This document shows, one piece after another, positions 9,025 to 15,486 of a stretch of 26,775 nt of DNA. The DNA comes from Aquimonas sp002352135 (GTDB taxonomy: Bacteria > Pseudomonadota > Gammaproteobacteria > Xanthomonadales > Xanthomonadaceae). The stretch spans positions 1-26,775 of the forward strand of contig DAORND010000037.1 in the NCBI GenBank assembly GCA_035440755.1, written 5' to 3'. The notes below the pieces were generated by a model that made no database searches, was not told the DNA's origin, and worked only from the letters and a program-made list of their open reading frames with translations. The number at the start of each line of letters is the position of its first letter. The stretch's first letter is position 1. The position numbers were made by a program, and so were the translations under genes.

Positions 9025-9055
9025 CGCGGCGCGCGCCATCAGGGACGCCGCCGCG
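9025..9055. terminator. Possible hairpin between convergent genes
   Basis: Arms CGCGGCG (9025-9031) and CGCCGCG (9049-9055) with a 17-base loop fill the 46-bp gap between the stops of the large glycosidase-like gene and the esterase. There is no T-run on either strand. It could act as a bidirectional terminator, but such GC-rich complementarity also arises by chance here. Confidence 0.25.
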
Positions 9056-9062
9056 TGCTCGG

Positions 9063-9860
9063 TCAGTCGCTCGAATGGCGACGCTGCTCGAACAGCCACG
9101 ACCACAGCGCCGGGCTGCCATACGCGGCATCCCAGGCATTGTGATTGGCGTCAGCAAACTCGGTGTAGTGCACGGGATGACCGGCCGCTTGCAATGCCGC
9201 GAAGGTGTCTCGTGATGCCTGCGGCGGAATGATGTCGTCGAGTGCCCCATGGAACAGCCAGACGGGTGTCTTCGGCAAGGTCTGGGCCAGGCTGGCGTAG
9301 GGATCGGCGGCATCGGCGGGCAGGGCATGCACGCGCAGATCATCGCGTCCCGGCGGCGGGATCACCCCCGCGCAGACCGGCACCAGCGCGGCAAAGCGCT
9401 TCGGCGCACGCAAGGCCACTTCCCACACCCCGTAACCACCGCGCGACATGCCCGTCAGATAGATGCGATCCGCATCGACCGGAAACTCTTGCTCGACCAG
9501 TTCGATGGCCGCCAATGCGGCCGCGCTCTGATCTCCCGACCAATCGCTGTCTGCCGGTGCCTGCGGAAACACCGTGATGGCAGGAAACTCTTCGCCATGC
9601 GCACCCAAATAAGGTCCGAGGCCACTGCGAGTCTGGGCCTCGCCGTCGTTGCCGCGTTCGCCGGAGCCGTGCAGAAACAGCAGCACCGGGTAGCCATCAC
9701 TCGGCGCCGGTAGCGATGGCACAAAGAGGGCCACTGGATAGTAGGTGCTACCCACCTGCACGCCGCGATGCAGCCATTGAGCGCGCTCGGCCGACGCATT
9801 GGGGGCATCCGTGCCCTGCATGGACAGAGCAATGCTCAGCAAAGTCATTGCGACGTGCAT
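9063..9860 (-). CDS. Secreted or periplasmic alpha/beta-hydrolase esterase (dienelactone hydrolase/PHB depolymerase-like)
   Basis: 265 residues. The fold signatures are 'LLFLHGSGERG' (oxyanion region, residues 60-70), the nucleophile elbow 'GMSRGG' (Ser139), 'HGALDDIIP' (acid Asp208 or Asp209) and 'DANHNAWD' (His240), a full Ser-Asp-His triad in the order usual for the family. The N-terminus is hydrophobic ('MTLLSIALSM') and may be a short signal peptide. ATG 9860 overlaps the GH1 stop (TGATG) with GAGGG just upstream, so the pair is co-translated; an ATG at 9848 is an alternative. The open frame extends upstream to 10250 only as a shadow inside GH1. Related 'prolyl oligopeptidase family' esterases often accompany glycosidases and remove acyl decorations from glycans. 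A deacylating role here is inferred. Confidence 0.85.
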   Translation of the reverse strand: MHVAMTLLSIALSMQGTDAPNASAERAQWLHRGVQVGSTYYPVALFVPSLPAPSDGYPVLLFLHGSGERGNDGEAQTRSGLGPYLGAHGEEFPAITVFPQAPADSDWSGDQSAAALAAIELVEQEFPVDADRIYLTGMSRGGYGVWEVALRAPKRFAALVPVCAGVIPPPGRDDLRVHALPADAADPYASLAQTLPKTPVWLFHGALDDIIPPQASRDTFAALQAAGHPVHYTEFADANHNAWDAAYGSPALWSWLFEQRRHSSD

Positions 9861-11221
9861 CACTCGCCCTCTTCGTCCAGCACTGCGCCGTTGCTGGCGA
9901 CGATGCGCGAGTACAGGCGCATGCTGTCTTTCGGCGTGCGTTGCTGGGTTTCGAAGTTGACGTGCACCAGCCCGAAACGCTTCGAGAAGCCCAGTGACCA
10001 CTCCAGATTGTCGAGGAAGGACCAGCCGAAGTAGCCGCGTACGTCCACACCTTGCGCGATGGCCGCACGGATGGCGTTGAGGTGATGGCGCAGGTAGTGG
10101 ATGCGCAGCGGGTCGTGGATCTTTCCGTCCGGCGCGTTCGGCGGATCGTAGAAGGCCGAGCCGTTTTCGGTGATGTAGATCGGCGTATCGCCGTAGAGCT
10201 TCTTCACCCAGACCAGCACGTCGGTGAATGCCTGCGGGCAAACTTCCCAACCGGTTTCGGTGTAGGTGGCTTGCGTCTGCTTCACCGGCGAAGCCTTGAG
10301 CGGCCAGGACTGCTCGTCATGGCGCGTGACATTGCGGGTGTAGTAGTTCACGCCGATGAAGTCCATCGGCTGACGGATCAAAGCGAAATCCTCGGCCGGC
10401 CACTCCGGCCATGCGGGGCCGAAAATTTCTTTCATCTCGTCGGGATAACGACCATGCACAGCAGGATCGAGGTATTGCCGATTCATGTAGGCATCGGCGC
10501 GTCGCAAGGCCGCCAGATCCTGTTCGGATTGGCTGGCGGGATATTTGGGTTCGAGATTCACCACCAGACCGATCTGGTGCTTGCCCTCAGCCCGATACAC
10601 CTGCACCGCGCGACCATGTGAGCGCATCAGATGATGCGAGGCGATGGGCGCCTCGAAGTAGTTGCGATGACCGGGTGCCAGTGCACCGTGCAGATAGCCG
10701 CCGTCGGTGACCACCCAAGGTTCGTTGAGTGTGGCCCACAGCTTCACGCGGCCATCGAGCGCGCGGAACATCGTGGCTGCGTAGTCGCCGAACCACTCGG
10801 CGATATCGGGGTTCAGCCAGCCACCTCGGTCGTCGAGCGCGGCAGGCAGATCCCAGTGGTACAGCGTGGCCATTGGTTCGATACCCGCCGCAAGCAGCTC
10901 GTCGACCAGACGTGAATAGAAGTCGAGACCGGCCGGATTCACCCGACCTTTGCCCTCGGGAAAAATGCGGCTCCAGGCGATGCTGAAGCGATAGGCCTTC
11001 ATGCCCAGATCGCGCATCAGGGCGACGTCTTCCTTGTAGCGTCGATAGTGGTCGCAGGCGACATCACCCGTATCGCCATTCACCATCATCTTCGGCGTGT
11101 GCGCAAAGCGTTGCCAGATGCTCGGCCCCGCACCGTCGGCGAGTGGTGAGCCTTCGATCTGATACGCCGAGGTCGCGGTGCCCCACAGGAAGTTGGCAGG
11201 AAAGGGTGGCAGTTTCGACAT
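9860..11221 (-). CDS. GH1 beta-glucosidase
   Basis: 453 residues, the usual length for bacterial GH1. The N-terminus 'FPANFLWGTATSAYQIEG' (7-24) is the family signature. 'TLNEP' gives acid/base Glu167 and 'YITENGSAF' gives nucleophile Glu352, and 'FGWSFLDNLEWSLGF' near the C-terminus lines the sugar-binding subsite. It is a retaining exo-glycosidase that releases glucose (or a related sugar) from beta-linked di- and oligosaccharides. No signal peptide is seen, so it probably acts in the cytoplasm on imported sugars. ATG 11221 is preferred because GAGG precedes it at good spacing and the protein then begins as usual; upstream TTG 11239 and ATG 11236 are in frame. The stop overlaps the esterase start. 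It diverges from the transporter ATPase across a region containing a LacI-like operator. Confidence 0.95.
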   Translation of the reverse strand: MSKLPPFPANFLWGTATSAYQIEGSPLADGAGPSIWQRFAHTPKMMVNGDTGDVACDHYRRYKEDVALMRDLGMKAYRFSIAWSRIFPEGKGRVNPAGLDFYSRLVDELLAAGIEPMATLYHWDLPAALDDRGGWLNPDIAEWFGDYAATMFRALDGRVKLWATLNEPWVVTDGGYLHGALAPGHRNYFEAPIASHHLMRSHGRAVQVYRAEGKHQIGLVVNLEPKYPASQSEQDLAALRRADAYMNRQYLDPAVHGRYPDEMKEIFGPAWPEWPAEDFALIRQPMDFIGVNYYTRNVTRHDEQSWPLKASPVKQTQATYTETGWEVCPQAFTDVLVWVKKLYGDTPIYITENGSAFYDPPNAPDGKIHDPLRIHYLRHHLNAIRAAIAQGVDVRGYFGWSFLDNLEWSLGFSKRFGLVHVNFETQQRTPKDSMRLYSRIVASNGAVLDEEGE

Positions 11222-11468
11222 GCTGGGCGACCTCATCAATGGGCTAGGACGGAGACGGGATTGCCGAAGGCGACCAATTCGGGCGCGGCAACGGGTATTC
11301 CGTGGAAACGTTTACATGGCAGAATAACCAAGCACGATGCGGTTTGCAGCAGAGATCGATGCTGCATAGCCGCAACGACCGGGACGGCGGTCCTCAACGA
11401 CCGACCTTGACAGCTTGAACGCAGCGCCCCGCAGAGGGCGCTCGTGGGTTTCATCGGGAGAGAGACGC
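11222..11468. promoter_or_regulatory. Divergent regulatory region between GH1 and ABC ATPase genes
   Basis: About 247 bp separate the two divergent starts, the largest non-coding gap in the sugar locus. It contains a LacI-type operator-like palindrome (11303-11316) and a TTGACA hexamer at 11407-11412 on the plus strand, though no good -10 follows at 16-19 bp. A GGGAG run just before ATG 11469 serves as ribosome-binding site for the ATPase gene. Promoters for both directions must lie here, but I could not place the -10 boxes with confidence. Confidence 0.6.
11303..11316. promoter_or_regulatory. LacI-family-like operator
   Basis: TGGAAACGTTTACA is a near-perfect palindrome with the central CG and AAACGTTT core typical of LacI/GalR/CcpA-family operators; one pair of bases (positions 3 and 12) breaks the symmetry. 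It is AT-rich against a very GC-rich background and lies in the only divergent promoter region of the sugar locus. A LacI-family repressor responding to the imported sugar is expected but is not encoded in this window. Confidence 0.6.
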
Positions 11469-12572
11469 ATGGCGAGTGTGTCGATGCGGCAACTACGCAA
11501 GTGCTACGACAACGGCCATGTGGCGGTCGAGGGTGCCAGTTTCGATGTCGCCGATGGCGAACTGCTGGTGTTGGTTGGGCCTTCGGGCTGCGGCAAGTCG
11601 ACCTTGTTGCGGATGATTGCGGGCCTCGAGTCGATCAGCAGCGGCGAGTTGTGCATCGATGGGGCGCGGGTCAACGACTTGCCGCCCAAGCAGCGCGACA
11701 TCGCCATGGTGTTTCAGAATTACGCGCTCTATCCCCACATGACCGTGGCGGAGAATTTGGCCTTCGGGCTGAAACTGCGCGGGCTGGCAAAAGCCGATTG
11801 GCAGGCACGCATCGCCGAGGCCGCCGACATGCTGGAATTGACTGAGCTGCTGCAGCGCTTGCCGAAGCAGTTGTCAGGCGGTCAACGGCAACGCGTCGCG
11901 CTGGGTCGCGCGCTGGTGCGGCATCCAAAGGTGTTCCTGCTCGACGAACCGCTGTCAAACCTCGACGCCCGCCTGCGCGGCAGCATGCGCGCGGAGATCT
12001 CGCGCCTCCATCGCCGCTTGGGCGCGACCATGATCTATGTGACGCATGATCAGATCGAGGCCATGACCTTGGGACAGCGCATCGTGGTGCTGCGCGATGG
12101 CGTCATTCAGCAGATTGATACGCCGATGGCGTTGTATGAGCGCCCGGCCAACCGGTTTGTCGCCGGCTTTCTGGGTAGTCCGGGTATGAATCTCTGGCCA
12201 ATGCAGCGGCGCGGCAGCGAGTGGACGTCGCTGGATAGTGCCGACCAGCAGAACGCTGCGTTGCGGATGGCGGCGGGTGATGTGCCCGACACTGTGTGCG
12301 GCGATTCCGTGATCTTCGGCATCCGCCCGGAACACCTGCGACCCGCGACCGAAGTGGATCGCTGGCGACTGCGGGTTCGCGTGGAAACCATCGAACAGGT
12401 CGGCAACGAAGTGTTTCTGCACTTCCATTGCGCGGGGCAGACGGGTGTGGCCCGCATTGCACCGGAGGCGTTTGCCGCGATGGCGGTCGTGCTCGATGAG
12501 ATGATCGAGCTGGGTCTGAGTCCTTCACGCGGGCATTGGTTTGATTCGCAGGACGGTCAGCGGATTGCCTGA
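11469..12572 (+). CDS. Sugar ABC transporter ATPase, MalK/UgpC/MsmK type
   Basis: 367 residues. Walker A 'GPSGCGKST' (37-45), Q-loop Gln83 in 'VFQNYALYPHMTV', signature 'LSGGQ' (135-139), Walker B 'VFLLDEP' with Glu160, and switch His193 in 'VTHDQIEAMT' are all intact. The C-terminal third is the regulatory OB-fold domain typical of MalK/UgpC ('FGIRPEHLRPA'). These ATPases energise CUT1 sugar importers, and one may serve several transporters. The operon at 2739-5727 has a binding protein and both permeases but no ATPase, so this is its probable partner. ATG 11469 follows GGGAGAGAG; an in-frame opening at 11415 adds an unconserved arginine-rich leader. It sits alone and diverges from GH1, across the LacI-like operator. 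Confidence 0.93.
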   Translation: MASVSMRQLRKCYDNGHVAVEGASFDVADGELLVLVGPSGCGKSTLLRMIAGLESISSGELCIDGARVNDLPPKQRDIAMVFQNYALYPHMTVAENLAFGLKLRGLAKADWQARIAEAADMLELTELLQRLPKQLSGGQRQRVALGRALVRHPKVFLLDEPLSNLDARLRGSMRAEISRLHRRLGATMIYVTHDQIEAMTLGQRIVVLRDGVIQQIDTPMALYERPANRFVAGFLGSPGMNLWPMQRRGSEWTSLDSADQQNAALRMAAGDVPDTVCGDSVIFGIRPEHLRPATEVDRWRLRVRVETIEQVGNEVFLHFHCAGQTGVARIAPEAFAAMAVVLDEMIELGLSPSRGHWFDSQDGQRIA

Positions 12573-12598
12573 AGGCCCGTCGCTTCGCGCAACCCGCA

Positions 12599-12615
12599 CC
12601 GGCGTGATGCCGGTT
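12599..12615 (+). terminator. Possible terminator after the ABC ATPase gene
   Basis: ACCGGC-GTGAT-GCCGGT forms a compact GC-rich hairpin 26 bases after the ATPase stop and is followed by TTC and a T-poor stretch. The stem is short and the U-run weak, so termination is only plausible. Confidence 0.35.
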
Positions 12616-12704
12616 TCACCGTTTGCCGACGAGGCCGCGGTACGCTGTCGCCCACTCAACATGGGTCGGGCAGGCGCCCGGCCAGAAATCAGCGAGGTGG
12701 GCTC

Positions 12705-13283
12705 ATGGCAATTCGTGGCGTGATCGTTTCTGTGGCCTTGGCATTGGGACTGATGGGGCAGGTGTCCGAGGCGTCTGCGGAGTGTGCACCGCTGCTGGAC
12801 GTCAGTTTCCGACCGCTGGCGGGCAAGGACCGTGAGCCCGTGCACTTGTGCGACGCCTACGAAGGCAAGGTGCTGCTGGTCGTCAACACCGCCAGCAAAT
12901 GCGGTTTCACACCGCAATTCGAAGGTCTTGAGGCTCTGCATGCACGTCTTTCCGAGCGCGGCTTCGCGGTGCTCGGCTTTCCGTCCGGCGACTTCATGAA
13001 TCAGGAATACGAAGACGAGGGCAAGATCCAAGAGTTCTGCACACTGACTTACGGCGTGAAGTTCCCGATGTTCGAGAAAACCTCCGTCAAGGGCGACGCC
13101 GCCAACCCGTTCTACGCCCGCCTGATCGAAGCCACCGACGACGCACCGGCGTGGAATTTCCACAAATACCTGATCAACCGCAAAGGCGAAGTGGTCGGCA
13201 GCTTCGGCAGCCGAACCAAGCCGGATGATGCAGAGATGGTTGCGCAGATCGAACGCTTGTTGAGTGAGTCGGCAGCACCCTGA
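12705..13283 (+). CDS. Periplasmic thiol (glutathione) peroxidase
   Basis: 192 residues with a signal peptide (residues 1 to about 24, cleavage near ASA). The thioredoxin-fold peroxidase tetrad is visible: peroxidatic Cys66 in 'NTASKCGFTPQ', Gln100 in 'FMNQE', and Trp150-Asn151 in 'WNFHKYLI'. Cys112 in 'EFCTLTYGVKFP' is at the place of the resolving cysteine of thioredoxin-dependent members. It would reduce hydrogen peroxide or lipid hydroperoxides, here on the exported side of the inner membrane, which is less usual than the cytoplasmic form. ATG 12705 follows GAGGTGGGC. It is on the same strand as the ATPase gene but separated by 132 bp and a likely terminator, so it is probably independent. 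Confidence 0.93.
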   Translation: MAIRGVIVSVALALGLMGQVSEASAECAPLLDVSFRPLAGKDREPVHLCDAYEGKVLLVVNTASKCGFTPQFEGLEALHARLSERGFAVLGFPSGDFMNQEYEDEGKIQEFCTLTYGVKFPMFEKTSVKGDAANPFYARLIEATDDAPAWNFHKYLINRKGEVVGSFGSRTKPDDAEMVAQIERLLSESAAP

Positions 13284-13324
13284 GCGTTACAAGGTACTGC
13301 GAGTTGGCAGGCGATCAGGGCCCT

Positions 13325-13717
13325 TCAATATTCACACCACTGACTTTCACATGGGATTCCGTCGTGGTCTCCATCCATCGCCGTGCTGGGGCAGTTGATC
13401 AAAAAATAGACTGCCTCTTCGCAGGATCTCATTTGTGTGCAGCGCGTCCGTCCATCGCAGCGGAACTGCGGTGGTGCCGTTTGTTGCTCTGTGGCTTCCA
13501 TGGCAGACAGCCAAGGCATGTCCTCGCTTTCTTGCGTCATTTGCGGCAGCGTTGATGGCCTGTTCTCGGCTGTGATCCCCGCAGGTGGGTGTGAAGGTGG
13601 AGACGAAGGTGGCGATGGGTTCGCTAATGTTGATTTCGAATGCAACTGGAACTGGTCGAATGCAACGAAAGAAGCCAACGCCAGGGCAATCAGTTTCAAT
13701 CCGGTAGTCAGCTTCAC
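13325..13717 (-). CDS. Small secreted Excalibur calcium-binding domain protein
   Basis: 130 residues starting at a GTG with AGAGG six bases upstream. Residues 1-21 are a signal peptide or membrane anchor. About 34-60 is a proline/serine-rich linker. The C-terminus (about 84-130) is a cysteine-rich Excalibur domain: 'FRCDGRTRCTQMRSCEEA', then 'DGDHDGIPCE' at 115-124 with the EF-hand-like DxDxDG calcium loop. Excalibur domains occur in secreted and envelope proteins, often beside nucleases; here the domain stands alone. Its role is unknown. No partner gene is linked; the upstream neighbour on this strand is the exporter at 13878, separated by hairpins. Confidence 0.8.
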   Translation of the reverse strand: MKLTTGLKLIALALASFVAFDQFQLHSKSTLANPSPPSSPPSHPPAGITAENRPSTLPQMTQESEDMPWLSAMEATEQQTAPPQFRCDGRTRCTQMRSCEEAVYFLINCPSTAMDGDHDGIPCESQWCEY

Positions 13718-13740
13718 GTCAGACCTCTTGGGCGCTGTTC

Positions 13741-13768
13741 AAAATATGGATTGCACTTCCGATAGCAA
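13741..13768 (-). promoter_or_regulatory. Candidate sigma-70 promoter for the Excalibur gene
   Basis: On the minus strand, TTGCTA (13768-13763) and TATTTT (13746-13741) are separated by 16 bases and each match four of six consensus positions. The -10 lies 23 bases before the GTG start. The surrounding stretch is the most AT-rich in this area. Confidence 0.35.
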
Positions 13769-13821
13769 CGATTGATCCTCCACACTGAGTGGATGAGTTG
13801 TCGCGATTCGCTCTGTCATTT

Positions 13822-13873
13822 GCGCAGATGTTAGACGAACATCTGCGCGTCAAATTTTGTTTTTCGACAAAAT
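13822..13873. terminator. Two adjacent hairpins between the exporter and Excalibur genes
   Basis: GCGCAGATGTT (13822-13832) and AACATCTGCGC (13838-13848) form a perfect 11-bp stem with a five-base loop. ATTTTGT (13854-13860) and ACAAAAT (13867-13873) form a second, AT-rich stem. For minus-strand transcripts leaving the exporter gene, the AT-rich stem comes first. On the plus strand the strong stem is followed by a T-rich stretch, as in an intrinsic terminator, although no plus-strand gene ends here. Termination of the exporter mRNA is the simplest role. Confidence 0.5.
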
Positions 13874-13877
13874 CGAA

Positions 13878-15122
13878 TCACAAGGTGCTGCGCGTAGGCA
13901 CCAGCAAGTTGCCGAACAGCATTCCGGCGACCAGCGAGATCAGCACGGTGACCAGCGCGAAACCGGTGTCCAGGCCGAGAAACACATCGCGCTCGAACAC
14001 AAAAGACAGACTGCGGAAGCCCACACTGCCCGGCACCAACAGAATCACCCCCGGCACGCGCACCGTTGCGCCGGGGCGTTTGAATCGCCTCGCGTAGACA
14101 TTGCTCAGTGCACTGATGGCAAAACCGGCGGCAAACACCCCGACCTCGTTGCCCATCGCGCCACCCACATAGCGGCTGGTCAGGTAGCCGACCACGGCAG
14201 CGGCAATCACCACTGGCCAATCGCGAACCTTGGCGCGGAACAGAATGCAGAAGGCCAGCGTTGCCAGTGCCAGCGATGCCCATTCCAGCCACGCCGGCGC
14301 CAACACCACGGTTGGTTCGGGCGGAACCCATCCCAACACGCGAGCTAACTGGGTTGCTGCGACCGTGCCAAAGGTCAGCTTCAGCAAGGTCACCACGGCA
14401 CCCGCAAAGCGGGCCGTGCCCGAAACCAGATGCTGGGACGACAACTCCGACACCGCGTTGGCCAGCGTCAGACCCGGCAACAGCACAATCAAGGACGCCA
14501 TCACCACGGTCTTCAGATTGATCGGCACCAGCCAGAACGCCACGGCGGTCGCCAGCAAGGTCGCCAGCAAAGCGGCGATGGCATCCAGTGCTTCAAACAG
14601 ACGCGGTCGACCCGCGCCCAACAAATACATCGCGCCGATCACCCAGCCGATCACCGCAGCGGTCGCAATGTCGGCCCAGCCACTGCCTAGCAGGCCAGCG
14701 ACGCTCGCTGAAGCCAATCCAAAGCTCGCCCCCATTGCCACCAGATCGCGGGTCGGCGTCGGTGCGGTCAACGCACGCAGCGCATCTGCTCCGTCGGCCA
14801 ACTGCATCTGGCCCGACAGCACCTGCTCGGCAATCGCATCCGCTGACGCCAAGCGCCCCAGATCGATGTCGCCTGGCTCCAGTCGCACCACCCGCGTGGT
14901 TTCGGGTGGGTTCTCCTCAACCGGAATGCGTGCATCCGACACCGACAGAATCAGTCCCGTCGGGTTTGACCACGGATTGCAACGCAAGTCCAAACGCGTC
15001 GCCACCTTGGTGATCGCCGCTTCAAGACGCTGCGCGGTGGTGCCGTAGTTGTGCAGACTGGAGGCAAGCTGCAAGAGGAAGTTGATGCGGTCGCAGTAAC
15101 TGGGAGAACGATCAGGACTCAT
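13878..15122 (-). CDS. Threonine/serine exporter, ThrE type (fused two-domain)
   Basis: 414 residues. The N-terminal soluble part and first membrane half match the DUF1212/ThrE domain: 'FLLQLASSLHNYGTTAQRLE' at about 15-34, then membrane helices from about residue 130. The C-terminal half (about 265-400) is the ThrE_2 membrane domain ('LAFCILFRAKVRDWPVVIAAA', 'LVPGSVGFRSL'). The fused form, with about ten membrane segments, is the Corynebacterium ThrE arrangement, whereas enterobacteria split it as YjjP/YjjB. It would export threonine or serine across the inner membrane. ATG 15122 has only a weak ribosome-binding site. The protein ends with a short polar tail. The gene is monocistronic, with hairpins downstream. 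Confidence 0.9.
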   Translation of the reverse strand: MSPDRSPSYCDRINFLLQLASSLHNYGTTAQRLEAAITKVATRLDLRCNPWSNPTGLILSVSDARIPVEENPPETTRVVRLEPGDIDLGRLASADAIAEQVLSGQMQLADGADALRALTAPTPTRDLVAMGASFGLASASVAGLLGSGWADIATAAVIGWVIGAMYLLGAGRPRLFEALDAIAALLATLLATAVAFWLVPINLKTVVMASLIVLLPGLTLANAVSELSSQHLVSGTARFAGAVVTLLKLTFGTVAATQLARVLGWVPPEPTVVLAPAWLEWASLALATLAFCILFRAKVRDWPVVIAAAVVGYLTSRYVGGAMGNEVGVFAAGFAISALSNVYARRFKRPGATVRVPGVILLVPGSVGFRSLSFVFERDVFLGLDTGFALVTVLISLVAGMLFGNLLVPTRSTL

Positions 15123-15277
15123 GGCGGCAAGCAGCGGGGGTAGCGCGCAAGCATACGCGGCGAGCGCTGAATACTGATGTCGTGACAGACGCAGTTAGGA
15201 GAAGTACGGCGTTAGAACCCGAAACATGGCGATCCAAAGGCAGTGTGGCCATGCACGCGTCTCCACCCAAGGCCGGC

Positions 15278-15297
15278 ATGCCCGCGCAAGCGGGTAT
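15278..15297. repeat. REP-like hairpin with GCAA loop
   Basis: ATGCCCGC-GCAA-GCGGGTAT forms an eight-pair stem (one G-T pair) with a GCAA tetraloop. The motif 'CCCGCGCAAGCGGG' next to 'TATCC' resembles the dispersed intergenic palindromes common in proteobacterial genomes. Only one copy is seen in this window. Confidence 0.5.
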
Positions 15298-15424
15298 CCG
15301 CGAAGTGGTCTCACCAATCGAGCAAGGCATGGACTACATGTCTCCGCGGCAGTGGGTAGCAACTGCGCAACCGTTGCAGCGCGAAGGTGCTCCATCGAGG
15401 CGTTGACCGCGTTCGTCCGCCCGT

Positions 15425-15452
15425 GTCAGCGACCAAGCCAATGTTCGCTGAC
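15425..15452 (-). terminator. Hairpin downstream of the CSLREA-like gene
   Basis: GTCAGCGA (15425-15432) and TCGCTGAC (15445-15452) are exact reverse complements around a 12-base loop, 34 bases beyond the stop of the minus-strand gene. There is no U-run, so it may be a terminator assisted by other factors or a 3' stabiliser. Confidence 0.35.
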
Positions 15453-15486
15453 GGGTGGGGATCGTCGCGATGCCTATCTGGATGGG

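Larger units (their letters stand above)
15123..15486. other. Intergenic stretch with REP-like hairpin
   Basis: 364 bp between the divergent exporter start and the 3' end of the beta-helix gene. No convincing coding frame was found; short frames here lack starts and family features. It holds the REP-like hairpin at 15278-15297, the hairpin at 15425-15452, and presumably the exporter promoter. Confidence 0.6.

Noticed and set aside
11407..11412. TTGACA hexamer as a promoter for the ATPase gene
   Set aside because: No -10-like sequence is found 16-19 bases downstream in the GC-rich stretch, so the exact -35 match alone is not enough.
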